From the NCBI RefSeq assembly GCF_011753055.1, contig NZ_VWWJ01000027.1, positions 28,835 through 92,834 on the forward strand: 64,000 bases of DNA. Reading direction: 5' to 3'. The translations under genes were made by a program, and so were the position numbers. Every line of letters starts with the position of its first letter. The stretch's first letter is position 1. Under the pieces are notes generated by a model that was not told the DNA's origin, did no database searches, and saw nothing but the letters and a program-made list of their open reading frames with translations. This DNA comes from Burkholderia sp. Ax-1719 (GTDB lineage: Bacteria > Pseudomonadota > Gammaproteobacteria > Burkholderiales > Burkholderiaceae). Shown in pieces: positions 8,638 to 17,073 of the stretch.

Positions 8638-9591
8638 TTACGCGGCCAGCGCCTTGCGGATCGCAGCCGACAATTCAGCCGGTGCGAACTTGGTCACATA
8701 GCCATTCGCGCCAGCGTTGCGCGCGTGCGTTTCATTCGCCGCGCCCGTGAGCGACGAGTGAATGATCACCGGAATATGTTTCAGACGCGCGTCGGCCTTG
8801 ATTTTGCGCGTCAGCATGAAGCCGTCCATTTCCGGCATTTCGAGGTCGGTGATGACAAGAGAAATCTTCTCGCGCACCGGCACGTTCTCATTGGCGGCTT
8901 CTTCGGCGATTTTCAGCAACATCTGCCATGCCATTTCGCCGTTCGATGCGATCACATGCGGTGCATCCAGCGCGGTCAGCGCCTGACCGAGCAGCGCGCG
9001 GGCAAAGCCCGAATCGTCCGCGGCAAGAATCCGGCCGCCTTCCGTGCGCAGCGCGTCGCCCACCGCTTCCGGCTTGACGTCTTCGTGCTGCTCCGGGAAT
9101 ACATCGCGCATCACCTGTTCGACGTCGAGCACCTGTGCGAGGCGTGTCTTGCCCTCGCCCGCGTCGATGCGCGCGATCCCCGTGACATAACCCGAGGTGC
9201 CACTCGACTCCGCGCTCAGCACTTCCTTCCATTCGAGGCGGATGATGTCCTCCACCTCGTCCACCGCGAACGCCTGCGTGCCGCGCGAGAATTCGGTAAT
9301 CAGCAGAATGGGCGGGCGCTTGTCCGAAGGCGAGCCAATCAGCGAAGCGATGTCGATCACGGGAATGATCTGCCCGCGAATATCCACCGCGCCCACCAGA
9401 TGGGCGGGCGAACCGGCGATCGGCGTGACTTCGGGCATCGTGACGATCTCGCGGATCTTGAACACGTTGATGCCATACAGACCGCGCCCTGCCCCCGGAC
9501 GCGCTTCGCCCAGACGAAACAGCAGGAGTTCTAAGCGGTTGTTGCTGGTCAGCGTGGTGCGTTCGTCAACGCCAGGTTGCATCGTCTTCAT
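8638..9591 (-). CDS. cheV: Chemotaxis coupling protein CheV
   Basis: This 317-residue protein joins an N-terminal CheW domain (residues about 15-165; FKIREIVTMPEVTPIAGSPA and GAVDIRGQIIPVID) to a C-terminal receiver domain (about 190-315). The receiver has the acidic pocket (LAADDSGFARALL), the phospho-acceptor Asp in LVITDLEMPEMDG, and the conserved Lys in VTKFAP. CheV couples chemoreceptors to the CheA kinase and is tuned by phosphorylation. The gene follows a chemoreceptor gene in the same direction and has its own sigma-28-like promoter. Confidence 0.95.
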   Translation of the reverse strand: MKTMQPGVDERTTLTSNNRLELLLFRLGEARPGAGRGLYGINVFKIREIVTMPEVTPIAGSPAHLVGAVDIRGQIIPVIDIASLIGSPSDKRPPILLITEFSRGTQAFAVDEVEDIIRLEWKEVLSAESSGTSGYVTGIARIDAGEGKTRLAQVLDVEQVMRDVFPEQHEDVKPEAVGDALRTEGGRILAADDSGFARALLGQALTALDAPHVIASNGEMAWQMLLKIAEEAANENVPVREKISLVITDLEMPEMDGFMLTRKIKADARLKHIPVIIHSSLTGAANETHARNAGANGYVTKFAPAELSAAIRKALAA

Positions 9592-9757
9592 GGATTTTGT
9601 CTGATGAATTGCGTCGTCTTGCGCATCGTCTTGCGCTTTGGGGCGAACCTGAAAGCAGGCTGGTCTTGCGATTACCCAAATCGCACGCGATCCGTCCCCG
9701 CTCGAAACGCGTGCATTCTGGGTGTGTTGAGCCTGCTTTCACCCCGCCCCAATCCTG

Positions 9758-9784
9758 ATATCGGCAGGGCGCGGCGAAGCTTGA
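9758..9784 (-). promoter_or_regulatory. Sigma-28 (FliA) promoter for cheV
   Basis: Read on the minus strand, TCAAGCTT, an 11-base spacer and GCCGATAT match the flagellar sigma factor consensus TAAAGTTT-N11-GCCGATAA, with the -10 core GCCGATA intact and the spacing exact. It would start transcription near 9750 and give a leader of about 160 bases before cheV. It lies between the chemoreceptor stop and cheV, so cheV can be transcribed on its own as well as by read-through. Confidence 0.75.
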
Positions 9785-9817
9785 ACGGGACCAACCCTGG
9801 TAACGTTGAATTCAGGC

Positions 9818-11443
9818 TCAGCCGTAGCTCGGTTGCGTCTGCTGGGCAGCGTGGCCGTACTGGGCTTGCGCCGCGCCCGCAAAGGCGTGGCGGGCCGCCT
9901 GCGCGAAACTGAACACGCCCACGGCGCGCTTGAGCGTGTCCGCCTGCTGTTCGAGCGACTGAGCGGCGGCCGCGGCCTGCTCGACCAGCGCGGCGTTCTG
10001 CTGCGTGACTTCGTCCATCTGCGTGACGGCCGAACTGACCTGTTCGATCCCTTTGCTCTGCTCTTCAGACGCCGACGAAATTTCCGAAACGATATCCGAG
10101 ACGCGCTTGATCGCCTCGCGCACCTGCCCCATTGCATCGCTCACTCGCCCGGCCTGCTGCGCGCCGCCTTCGATCATCGTGACGGAGGAGGTAATGAGTT
10201 CCTTGATTTCGCGCGCCGCGGTGGCCGAACGCTGCGCCAGGCTACGTACTTCGCTCGCGACCACCGCAAAGCCACGGCCCTGTTCACCGGCACGCGCCGC
10301 TTCGACCGCCGCGTTGAGCGCCAGAATGTTGGTCTGGAACGCAATGCCTTCGATCACGCCGGTAATTTCGGAAATCTTGTGCGAACTGCCGCTGATCTGC
10401 TGGATCGTGCCGACCATTTCGCGCACTGCTGCATCGCCGCCGCTGGCGAGATCGTTCGCGTCGCCCGCCAGACCGTTGGCGGCACGCGCGTTGTCGGCGT
10501 TCTGCTTCACGGTTTCGGTGATTTCGGTCATGCTCGCGGCCGTTTCTTCCAGCGAAGCGGCCTGCTCTTCGGTACGCGCCGAAAGATCGAGGTTGCCTGC
10601 CGCGATTTCGCGCGCGGCCAGCGCCACGGATTCGGTCGAATGCTGGATGCCGCGCACGATGCCCGCAAGCTGACCATCCATGCGCTTGAGCGCACTGAGC
10701 AACTCGCCGAATTCGCCGCCGATATTGGCGTCGATTTCGCTCTCCAGGCAGCCGCCTGCGATCGTATTGGCCACCGTGATCGCGCCGTTCAGCGGGCGCA
10801 TGATGACGCGCAGCAGGAACACCGACGCCGCGAATGCGACCGCAAGGCCAGCCAGCACCAGTACGACGGCCACGATCAGCGCCGTATGTGCGTGGCGTTC
10901 CGAATCGGCCGAAAAGGCACGGGCTTCGTCGTCATTGACGGCGATGTCCTGATTCACGAGGTCGAGCAGGTTCTGCGCGAGCGCCGCGTGTTCGATTTCG
11001 AGTTGCTGGCCGCCGTCGAAGTCGCCAGCGTTGAAGCGCTGCAGGCTTTGGGTCGCGGAATCGCGGAATGGCCCCATGGCGGCGTCGATCTTGTCGGCGA
11101 TCGCGCGCTCATTGGCGTCGGTCACGCGCGCCGGGTAATAGTCCGCCCATGCCTTGGCCAGTTGCGCGAGATCCTGGTCGGCCAGTTGGGCAGCCGTGCG
11201 GGTTTTCTGTGCGTCGCGGCCCAGCGCGATGCGGCTCAGTTGCAGCCGCGAATCGATTGCCGAGGCGCGCACGTCGCCCAGATCGCGAATCGGCACGACC
11301 GTGCCGGAATATTCATCGAGTACGGTCTGATTCAGCCCCGAAATTGTCGATGCGCTATAGGCGCCGATGAGCGCGATGATGACGACGCAGATCGCCATCG
11401 CCGCGATGATCTTGAAGCGTACCGTTTGAAGCAAACCGTTCAT
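9818..11443 (-). CDS. Methyl-accepting chemotaxis protein
   Basis: This 541-residue transmembrane chemoreceptor has a first membrane helix at residues 10-30 (IIAAMAICVVIIALIGAYSA), a periplasmic four-helix-bundle ligand domain (about 32-185), and a second helix near 190-212. A HAMP domain follows (RVIMRPLNGAITVANTIAGG), then the signalling hairpin tip, AFQTNILALNAAVEAARAGE, with GRGFAVVASEVRSLAQRSA after it. No C-terminal NWETF-type CheR tether is present; the protein ends AQQTQPSYG. The start at 11443 is preferred over the open frame upstream because GAGG precedes it and the helix follows. A FliA-type promoter lies about 50 bases upstream. The ligand is unknown. Confidence 0.95.
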   Translation of the reverse strand: MNGLLQTVRFKIIAAMAICVVIIALIGAYSASTISGLNQTVLDEYSGTVVPIRDLGDVRASAIDSRLQLSRIALGRDAQKTRTAAQLADQDLAQLAKAWADYYPARVTDANERAIADKIDAAMGPFRDSATQSLQRFNAGDFDGGQQLEIEHAALAQNLLDLVNQDIAVNDDEARAFSADSERHAHTALIVAVVLVLAGLAVAFAASVFLLRVIMRPLNGAITVANTIAGGCLESEIDANIGGEFGELLSALKRMDGQLAGIVRGIQHSTESVALAAREIAAGNLDLSARTEEQAASLEETAASMTEITETVKQNADNARAANGLAGDANDLASGGDAAVREMVGTIQQISGSSHKISEITGVIEGIAFQTNILALNAAVEAARAGEQGRGFAVVASEVRSLAQRSATAAREIKELITSSVTMIEGGAQQAGRVSDAMGQVREAIKRVSDIVSEISSASEEQSKGIEQVSSAVTQMDEVTQQNAALVEQAAAAAQSLEQQADTLKRAVGVFSFAQAARHAFAGAAQAQYGHAAQQTQPSYG

Positions 11444-11498
11444 GTTCCTCGCCCTTATGCCGGCAACGATGCGCCGGTTGTCGACGCACTCCAAAGCT

Positions 11499-11525
11499 TT
11501 ATCGACATTTCAGGCCGAACAATTA
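11499..11525 (-). promoter_or_regulatory. Sigma-28 (FliA) promoter for the chemoreceptor gene
   Basis: On the minus strand, TAATTGTT, an 11-base spacer and GTCGATAA match the FliA consensus, seven of eight positions in the -10 element and with the required spacing. Transcription would begin near 11492, about 50 bases before the ATG. The surrounding 11520-11700 stretch is strikingly AT-rich for this genome and holds no gene. Confidence 0.65.
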
Positions 11526-11696
11526 GGCTTCTTTTCGAATTTTTATTGCGCCTTTCCGCAGATCATTACATCGCTTTCATATTCACAACAAAATATTTTT
11601 GAAAGCATTTATTCATCCAATGCCTTGCGTTTCACACAAGTCTTCCAATTCCTTCCATGACGACATTTGATTAGTATGTCGAACTATTTATCGCAT

Positions 11697-11722
11697 AAAA
11701 AAAGCCACCCTGCCGGGTGGCT
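11697..11722 (-). terminator. Rho-independent terminator downstream of shc
   Basis: An 8-bp stem (AGCCACCC / GGGTGGCT, loop TGCC) is followed on the minus strand by seven T residues, four bases after the stop codon of the squalene-hopene cyclase gene. It separates that gene from the chemoreceptor gene. Confidence 0.88.
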
Positions 11723-11726
11723 CTGC

Positions 11727-13772
11727 TCAAACGGCCAAGGCTCTTTCTTTGGCGTTTTCGCTTGTATTCACGGGTGATTTCGCCTGCGCAGCGCTCACCA
11801 GACGGCGATAACGCGACAATGCCCAAAGCGGGAAGTACGCGGTATAGCCGTGATACTTGAGGTAATAGATGCGCGGGAAACCCGGCGCATTGTGCGAGCG
11901 ATGCCACCAGAAGCCTTCGCCATCCTGCACCGAAAGCAGATAAGCGATGCCGCGCTGCACCGACTCCGACTCGTAGTCACCAAACGCCATCTGGGCGAGC
12001 AGCGCCCACGCCGTGAAGTTCGACACGCTTTCGCCGCCATTCGTGCCAGCCAGCGCCGGATCGATATAGCTGTCGTTGGTCTCGCCCCAGCCGCCGTCGG
12101 CATGCTGGCGCGCACGCAACCACGCCAGCGCGCGGGCGATATACGGCTGCTTCGGATCTTCGCCCGCCAAGGCGAGGCCCGCCAGCACGCTCCACGTTCC
12201 GTAGATGTAGTTGGTGCCCCAACGGCCCCACCAGCTGCCGTCCGCACACTGCGTCGCCTTGATGTAGTCGATACAGCGCGCGAGCGAGGCCTTGTCCTCT
12301 TCGCGCCCCGTCACACCAAAGCACAGCAGCACACGGCCCGAGACGTCCTCAGTGGGCGGATCGAGCAGCGCGCCGTGATCGGCGAACGGAATCGCGTTCA
12401 GATAGAGACGGTCGCAATCCGCGTCGAAGGCGGCAAAACCGCCATTGCGCGATTGCAGCCCACGCATCCAGTCGAGCGCCAGCGTCACGCGCGCCGCATA
12501 CGGGTCAGCGCCCGTGATCTGCTTTTGCAGACGGCCGCGACGATGCAACATCGCCACGACAACGGCGCTATCGTCGATATCCGGGTAATACGGGTTCTCA
12601 TACTGGAACGCCCAGCCGCCTGGCGGCACGTCGGGCTTGACGTTCTCGATCCAGTCGCCCTTGATATCGTCCACCTGACGCGCAGCGAGCCAGTCATAGG
12701 CAAGCGCGATCTGTTGTTCGAGTTCGGCGCGCGGGATATTCGTTTCAGTCGATTCCTCTGCGGGGGTATCCGGCACCGTCAGCGCCTGCTCCAGCGCCAT
12801 CGTGCTCCATGCCGTATCCCACACCGGCGAGAGGCAAGGCTGGCAATACACGCTGCCGTCCGGACGTTCGACCAACAGCTTTTCCAGCGCATTTTCGCAA
12901 TCGCGGCGCAGCGGATGATCCTCAGGATACCCAAGCACTTCCATCATCTGGTAGCTATAGACGATGGGCGGAAAAATGCCGCCCATACCGTCTTCGCCGT
13001 TCATGCGCTCGGCGCACCAGGCTTCGGCGTGCTTGATCGCGCGCTTGCGCAGCGCGCCGGGAATCAGTGGATCGACATGGCGCAGCAAGCGGTCCATCGC
13101 CAGAAACGCGCGTCGCACGCCCTTGCCGCGCGCGAAATATTCGCGCTCCTGCTCAGGCGGCGTGACGAACAGTTCGGCGATCGACACGTTATGCGGATTC
13201 TTCGCGCGCGCCTTGAGCGAGCACAGCACCAGCAGCGGCACCATGGTCGTGCGCGCCCAGTAGGCCACCTTGTACATCGAGATCGGCACCCACTTGGGGA
13301 ACAGCACGAACTCGATCGGCATGAACGGCGTGGCGCGCCACGGCACCTGGCCGAAGGTCGCCAGCAGAATGCGCGTGAACACGTTGGATTTTGCCGCGCC
13401 ACCCAGCTTCAGAATGGCTTCGCGCGCGCGCACCATGTGCGGCGCATTTTCCTTGTCGCCTGCGGCCTTGAGCGCGAAATAAGCTTTCACGCTGGCCGAT
13501 ACATCGGGGGCGCCATCGACATACAGATCCCACGCGCCATGCGTTTCGAGACGCTGGATATCGCGCAGGTAGCGCGCCATTTTCTCCTGGCGCACGGTGT
13601 CGATCTTCGCCATGAAATGCATCATGAGGATGTATTCGGCGGTGATCGTCGCATCGGATTCAAGCTCGAAACACCAGCTCCCTTCGGGCTGTTGCCGGCG
13701 CGCAAGTGCGTTGCGTCCCCGGACGATAGCGGCGTCGAGCAGCGCCGCGAATGGCAGGTCGGATTTCTTCAT
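11727..13772 (-). CDS. shc: Squalene-hopene cyclase
   Basis: This 681-residue monotopic membrane enzyme cyclises squalene to hopene or diplopterol, the committed step of hopanoid synthesis. The catalytic acid motif appears as DIDDSA at residues 398-403, keeping the three aspartates of the DxDD motif but with Ser where most cyclases have Thr. Repeated QW motifs are visible (QQPEGSW near 27-33, RNGGFAAF, CADGSWWG, HADGGWGE, QDGEGFWW). Length is normal. It stands alone as a one-gene transcript with its own terminator; no squalene synthase (hpnCDE) genes are adjacent. A TetR gene is divergent across a 64-base gap and may control it. Confidence 0.95.
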   Translation of the reverse strand: MKKSDLPFAALLDAAIVRGRNALARRQQPEGSWCFELESDATITAEYILMMHFMAKIDTVRQEKMARYLRDIQRLETHGAWDLYVDGAPDVSASVKAYFALKAAGDKENAPHMVRAREAILKLGGAAKSNVFTRILLATFGQVPWRATPFMPIEFVLFPKWVPISMYKVAYWARTTMVPLLVLCSLKARAKNPHNVSIAELFVTPPEQEREYFARGKGVRRAFLAMDRLLRHVDPLIPGALRKRAIKHAEAWCAERMNGEDGMGGIFPPIVYSYQMMEVLGYPEDHPLRRDCENALEKLLVERPDGSVYCQPCLSPVWDTAWSTMALEQALTVPDTPAEESTETNIPRAELEQQIALAYDWLAARQVDDIKGDWIENVKPDVPPGGWAFQYENPYYPDIDDSAVVVAMLHRRGRLQKQITGADPYAARVTLALDWMRGLQSRNGGFAAFDADCDRLYLNAIPFADHGALLDPPTEDVSGRVLLCFGVTGREEDKASLARCIDYIKATQCADGSWWGRWGTNYIYGTWSVLAGLALAGEDPKQPYIARALAWLRARQHADGGWGETNDSYIDPALAGTNGGESVSNFTAWALLAQMAFGDYESESVQRGIAYLLSVQDGEGFWWHRSHNAPGFPRIYYLKYHGYTAYFPLWALSRYRRLVSAAQAKSPVNTSENAKERALAV

Positions 13773-13836
13773 GGCGCGAATAATACCATCCAGACGGAAT
13801 GTTTAGCCTTCACGGCCGCAATGGTAAGATCCGGTC

Positions 13837-14544
13837 ATGAAGAACACTTCCGCCAAAGCCCCAGCCGACGCGGCTGGCCACGCCGAGGCCACGCCGCCGA
13901 CCGCGCAAAATCCGCTTAGCCAGAGCATCCCGACCAGCGCGCCGGAAATCGGGGCGGCATCTCCTGCTCCTGCTTCTGGCACCCGCCGCAAGAAGGCGCC
14001 GGTGCAGGTGCGCGCGCAGTTATTACAGGCGGCTTCCGATATCGCCACCGACCACGGCGTGCCCTCCGTCACGCTCGACGCGGTGGCCGAGCGCGCGGGC
14101 GTCACCAAGGGTGCGCTGCAATATCACTTCGCAAACAAGCAAGGACTCCTTGACGCTTTGTTCGAGCAAACGCTCGAACGCTTCGAGCGTCAAATGGAAG
14201 CGCGTCTCGCCGACGATCAGGACGATGCCGGCGGCGCACGGGCGCGTGCCTATCTGCATTCGAGCATCGATGAAATGAGTCCTGCCGCCAGTACCAATGT
14301 GCTGCGCGTGCTGGTGGCGGCGATGATGACCGACCCGGAGATTCGCGAGCGTTACGCCGCGCCGATGCGCAAATGGACCCGGCCCGATCCGCTGCCGCTC
14401 GAAGAAGCTGCGCGCCTGATGATCTGCCGTCTGGCCGCGGACGGTTTGTGGATTTCAGACCTGCTCGGCTATCAGGACATGTCGCCGGAAATGCGCGAAG
14501 AAGTGGTGCGCCAGATCGAAAAAATGACGTTCAATGCGGCCTGA
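13837..14544 (+). CDS. TetR/AcrR-family transcriptional regulator
   Basis: This 235-residue regulator has an unusually long disordered N-terminal extension (about residues 1-50, rich in Ala, Pro and Thr). The TetR helix-turn-helix follows at about 55-105: VRAQLLQAASDIATDHG, then VTLDAVAERAGVTKGALQYH and FANKQGLLDALF. The ligand domain ends DMSPEMREEVVRQIEKM. It is divergent from shc with only 64 bases between the start codons, so an effect on hopanoid synthesis is plausible but inferred. TACCAT (13784-13789) and ATGGTA (13821-13826) form a widely spaced dyad in that gap. Confidence 0.92.
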   Translation: MKNTSAKAPADAAGHAEATPPTAQNPLSQSIPTSAPEIGAASPAPASGTRRKKAPVQVRAQLLQAASDIATDHGVPSVTLDAVAERAGVTKGALQYHFANKQGLLDALFEQTLERFERQMEARLADDQDDAGGARARAYLHSSIDEMSPAASTNVLRVLVAAMMTDPEIRERYAAPMRKWTRPDPLPLEEAARLMICRLAADGLWISDLLGYQDMSPEMREEVVRQIEKMTFNAA

Positions 14545-14559
14545 AGCGCTGCAATCGCA

Positions 14560-15627
14560 TTAGCGGGAAGCGGGCGCAGTCGATGCGCGCACAACCAGAT
14601 GCGGCGGCGAAGCCACGCAGACTTTCGGCACGCGCTCGGGCTGCCCGCCTGATTTTCCCGCGCTCGCAATCAATTCCCGCAATAGCGCCACGCCGAGTTC
14701 CGCTGCCTCCACGGTCGGCACCGCCACCGTCGTCAGCGCGGGCCGCGATTCGCTTGCCAGCTGAATATCCGTGATGCCGACCACCGATAGCTGCCCGGGC
14801 ACCTCGAAACCGAGATCGGCGGCGGCCTGCATTGCGCCCAGCGCAGGCAGATCGTTGGTCGTGAATAGCGCGGTGAGATCGGGATGGCGCGTGAGCAGTT
14901 CGCGCGCCGCTGCGTACCCGCCTTGCGTGGTGTCGATTGCATGAATCACGGGCGCAGATGCAGGATCAAGCCCCGCCGCTTCCATCGCGGTCACGAAGCC
15001 GTCGTAGCGGGCGGCATGAATGCCGTACGCCTTGCTGCCCACGATTGCGCCTATGCGCCGGTGCCCCAGATCAATCAGATGACGCGCAGCCAGTTCGCCC
15101 GCAAGATGAAAATCCACTGCCACGCACGGTAAGCCAGGCGGTTCCAGCGGCTTTTCCCACATGCAAAGCACCACGGGCGCACCGCGCAATTCGGTGAGAC
15201 GCAGATCGTCGAAGTCGAGGTTGGCGTTCATCACCAGCACGCCCGCGGATAGCGTACCCGCGAGTTGTTCGAGATATGCGCGGCCTGTGTGCGGATCGCC
15301 ATCGGTATTGCAGATGATGAGGAACTGCCCGCTGCTGCGCAGCGCATTTTCCACGGCAAGCGCGAACTCGGGATAGAACGGATTGGCGATGCTCGCCACC
15401 ATCAGCGCGATGGTGGGCGCACGCCCTTCCGCAAGCGCGCGTGCGGGTAAATGCGGACGATAGCCAAGCGCTGCGATGGCTTCGAGCACACGCTGGCGCG
15501 TCGCCTCGCCAACGCGGCCACGGTTGCGCAGCACGTTCGAGACCGTCGCGGGCGTGACGCCGGCGTGACGGGCGACTTCAGCAAGCGTGGGCGCTGACGA
15601 ATGGGGGGATGTGGGCGTCGTGGGCAT
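14560..15627 (-). CDS. LacI-family transcriptional regulator of the galactoside cluster
   Basis: This 355-residue protein has the LacI helix-turn-helix at residues 14-35 (LAEVARHAGVTPATVSNVLR), the hinge near 58-66 and a periplasmic-binding-protein fold that senses sugar (HLIDLGHRRIGAIVGS and AALFTTNDLPALGAMQAA-like segments). It is divergent from the sugar ABC importer and GH42 beta-galactosidase operon, and a perfect 16-bp palindrome lies in the intervening 243 bases. It is most likely the local repressor, released by galactose or a galacto-oligosaccharide; that effector is inferred from the neighbours. Confidence 0.93.
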   Translation of the reverse strand: MPTTPTSPHSSAPTLAEVARHAGVTPATVSNVLRNRGRVGEATRQRVLEAIAALGYRPHLPARALAEGRAPTIALMVASIANPFYPEFALAVENALRSSGQFLIICNTDGDPHTGRAYLEQLAGTLSAGVLVMNANLDFDDLRLTELRGAPVVLCMWEKPLEPPGLPCVAVDFHLAGELAARHLIDLGHRRIGAIVGSKAYGIHAARYDGFVTAMEAAGLDPASAPVIHAIDTTQGGYAAARELLTRHPDLTALFTTNDLPALGAMQAAADLGFEVPGQLSVVGITDIQLASESRPALTTVAVPTVEAAELGVALLRELIASAGKSGGQPERVPKVCVASPPHLVVRASTAPASR

Positions 15628-15816
15628 CGCTTTTTACATCTCAATATTTGGGAATGCATTTCAACATTTGCCTGATTGGCTCAGGCAGCGGCACCATTGG
15701 CCTCGCATTCCAGCGTTGCACTCGCCCACGAGGTAACGCAATTAATCCAACGAAATCGGAGACACCGCATCTGGCAACCAGCGATCGCGCCCACGATCGA
15801 TTTTTTTAGGTTGCCT

Positions 15817-15832
15817 GATTAAGCGCTTAATC
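15817..15832. promoter_or_regulatory. Operator of the LacI-family regulator
   Basis: GATTAAGCGCTTAATC is a perfect 16-bp palindrome with the central CG step that LacI-family hinge helices intercalate. It lies 39 bases upstream of the importer operon start. It is preceded directly by TTGCCT (15811-15816), a possible -35 element, so bound repressor would cover the promoter. The ten bases TTGCCTGATT recur at 15668-15677, near the regulator's own start, where they form part of another dyad (GCCTGA / TCAGGC) and may mark an auxiliary site. Confidence 0.78.
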
Positions 15833-15870
15833 GCTAGCGCTGCGCCGATTAGAACACGGAGACGGGACGA

Positions 15871-17052
15871 ATGGCGAGCATTTCCTTGCGAGGCGTGCAG
15901 AAGGCCTACGGCGACAATGCGCCGGTAATACGCAATGTCGATCTGGAAATCGGCAAGAACGAATTCTGCGTATTTCTCGGGCCTTCGGGTTGCGGCAAAT
16001 CCACCCTCTTACGTATGATCGCGGGCCTTGAAGACGTCACCGACGGTGACGTGTCGATTGGCGGAAAGCTGGTGAACGACGTCCCCGCCGCGCAGCGCGG
16101 CGTGGCGATGGTGTTCCAGAGCTACGCGTTGTTTCCGCATATGACGGTGTACGAGAACATGGCCTTTGGCCTGAAGCTCGCAAAAACGCCCAAGGCCGAT
16201 ATCGACCGCAAGGTGCGAGAAGCCGCGCGGATACTTCAGCTCGAAGCGCTGCTGGAGCGTCATCCCAAAGCCCTTTCCGGCGGACAGCGCCAGCGCGTCG
16301 CCATTGGCCGCGCGATCGTGCGCGAGCCGGGCGTGTTCCTGTTCGACGAACCGCTATCGAATCTCGACGCTACCTTGCGCGGCCAGACTCGCATCGAAAT
16401 CGCGCGCCTGCACAAGCAGTTCGCCGAAGCGAGCGTGGTCTATGTGACCCACGACCAGATCGAGGCAATGACGCTCGCCGACAAGATCGTGCTGCTGCAT
16501 AGCGGTAAGGATACCGAAATGTACGGCAGTATCGCGCAAGTGGGCGCGCCGCTCGAACTCTATCACCGGCCCGCGAGCCGCTTTGTGGCGGGATTCATCG
16601 GCTCGCCGCGCATGAATTTCCTGCCCGCGAAGGTCAATAGCGTCGATGCACAAGGCGTCAGCATCACGCTCGACGGCAGCGGAGAAACCGTGCGCCTGCC
16701 GCTTCAAGCGGGCGCGCTGACGGCGGGTGCGCCGGTCACGTTTGGCGTGCGGCCCGAACATCTGGAATTGATCGCATCGAGCAGCGGGAACGCCGCACGC
16801 CCCGGCGAATCGCTCACGCTCGCGCGTAAGGTCACGCTGGTGGAAGCGCTCGGCGAGCATAGCTATGTGCATCTCGATCAGCCCGGCGGCACGGTGCTAA
16901 TCGCCAAGGCGCCCGGCGATGCGCAGTTCTCTCACGGCGACACGGCCGAATTCCGCGCGCAGGCCGCGCAATGTCATCTGTTCGCGCAGGACGGCTTTGC
17001 ACTCGCGCCGCTCGCCGCACAACCCCTTGAATCCGCCGCGCAACGCGCATAA
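15871..17052 (+). CDS. Sugar ABC transporter ATP-binding protein (MalK/UgpC type)
   Basis: This 393-residue ATPase energises the importer encoded downstream. It has Walker A GPSGCGKST (residues 37-45), signature LSGGQRQR (135-142), Walker B with Asp159-Glu160 (VFLFDEPLSNLD) and the switch histidine in YVTHDQIEAMTLAD. The C-terminal 130 residues form the MalK-type OB-fold regulatory domain (FVAGFIGSPRMNFLPAKV and FGVRPEHLEL). The C-terminal tail is longer than usual. GGAGACGG precedes the ATG. It is the first gene of the galactoside operon; the beta-galactosidase gene follows after 21 bases. Confidence 0.95.
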   Translation: MASISLRGVQKAYGDNAPVIRNVDLEIGKNEFCVFLGPSGCGKSTLLRMIAGLEDVTDGDVSIGGKLVNDVPAAQRGVAMVFQSYALFPHMTVYENMAFGLKLAKTPKADIDRKVREAARILQLEALLERHPKALSGGQRQRVAIGRAIVREPGVFLFDEPLSNLDATLRGQTRIEIARLHKQFAEASVVYVTHDQIEAMTLADKIVLLHSGKDTEMYGSIAQVGAPLELYHRPASRFVAGFIGSPRMNFLPAKVNSVDAQGVSITLDGSGETVRLPLQAGALTAGAPVTFGVRPEHLELIASSSGNAARPGESLTLARKVTLVEALGEHSYVHLDQPGGTVLIAKAPGDAQFSHGDTAEFRAQAAQCHLFAQDGFALAPLAAQPLESAAQRA

Positions 17053-17073
17053 ACCATCGACGAGGACACAGGC

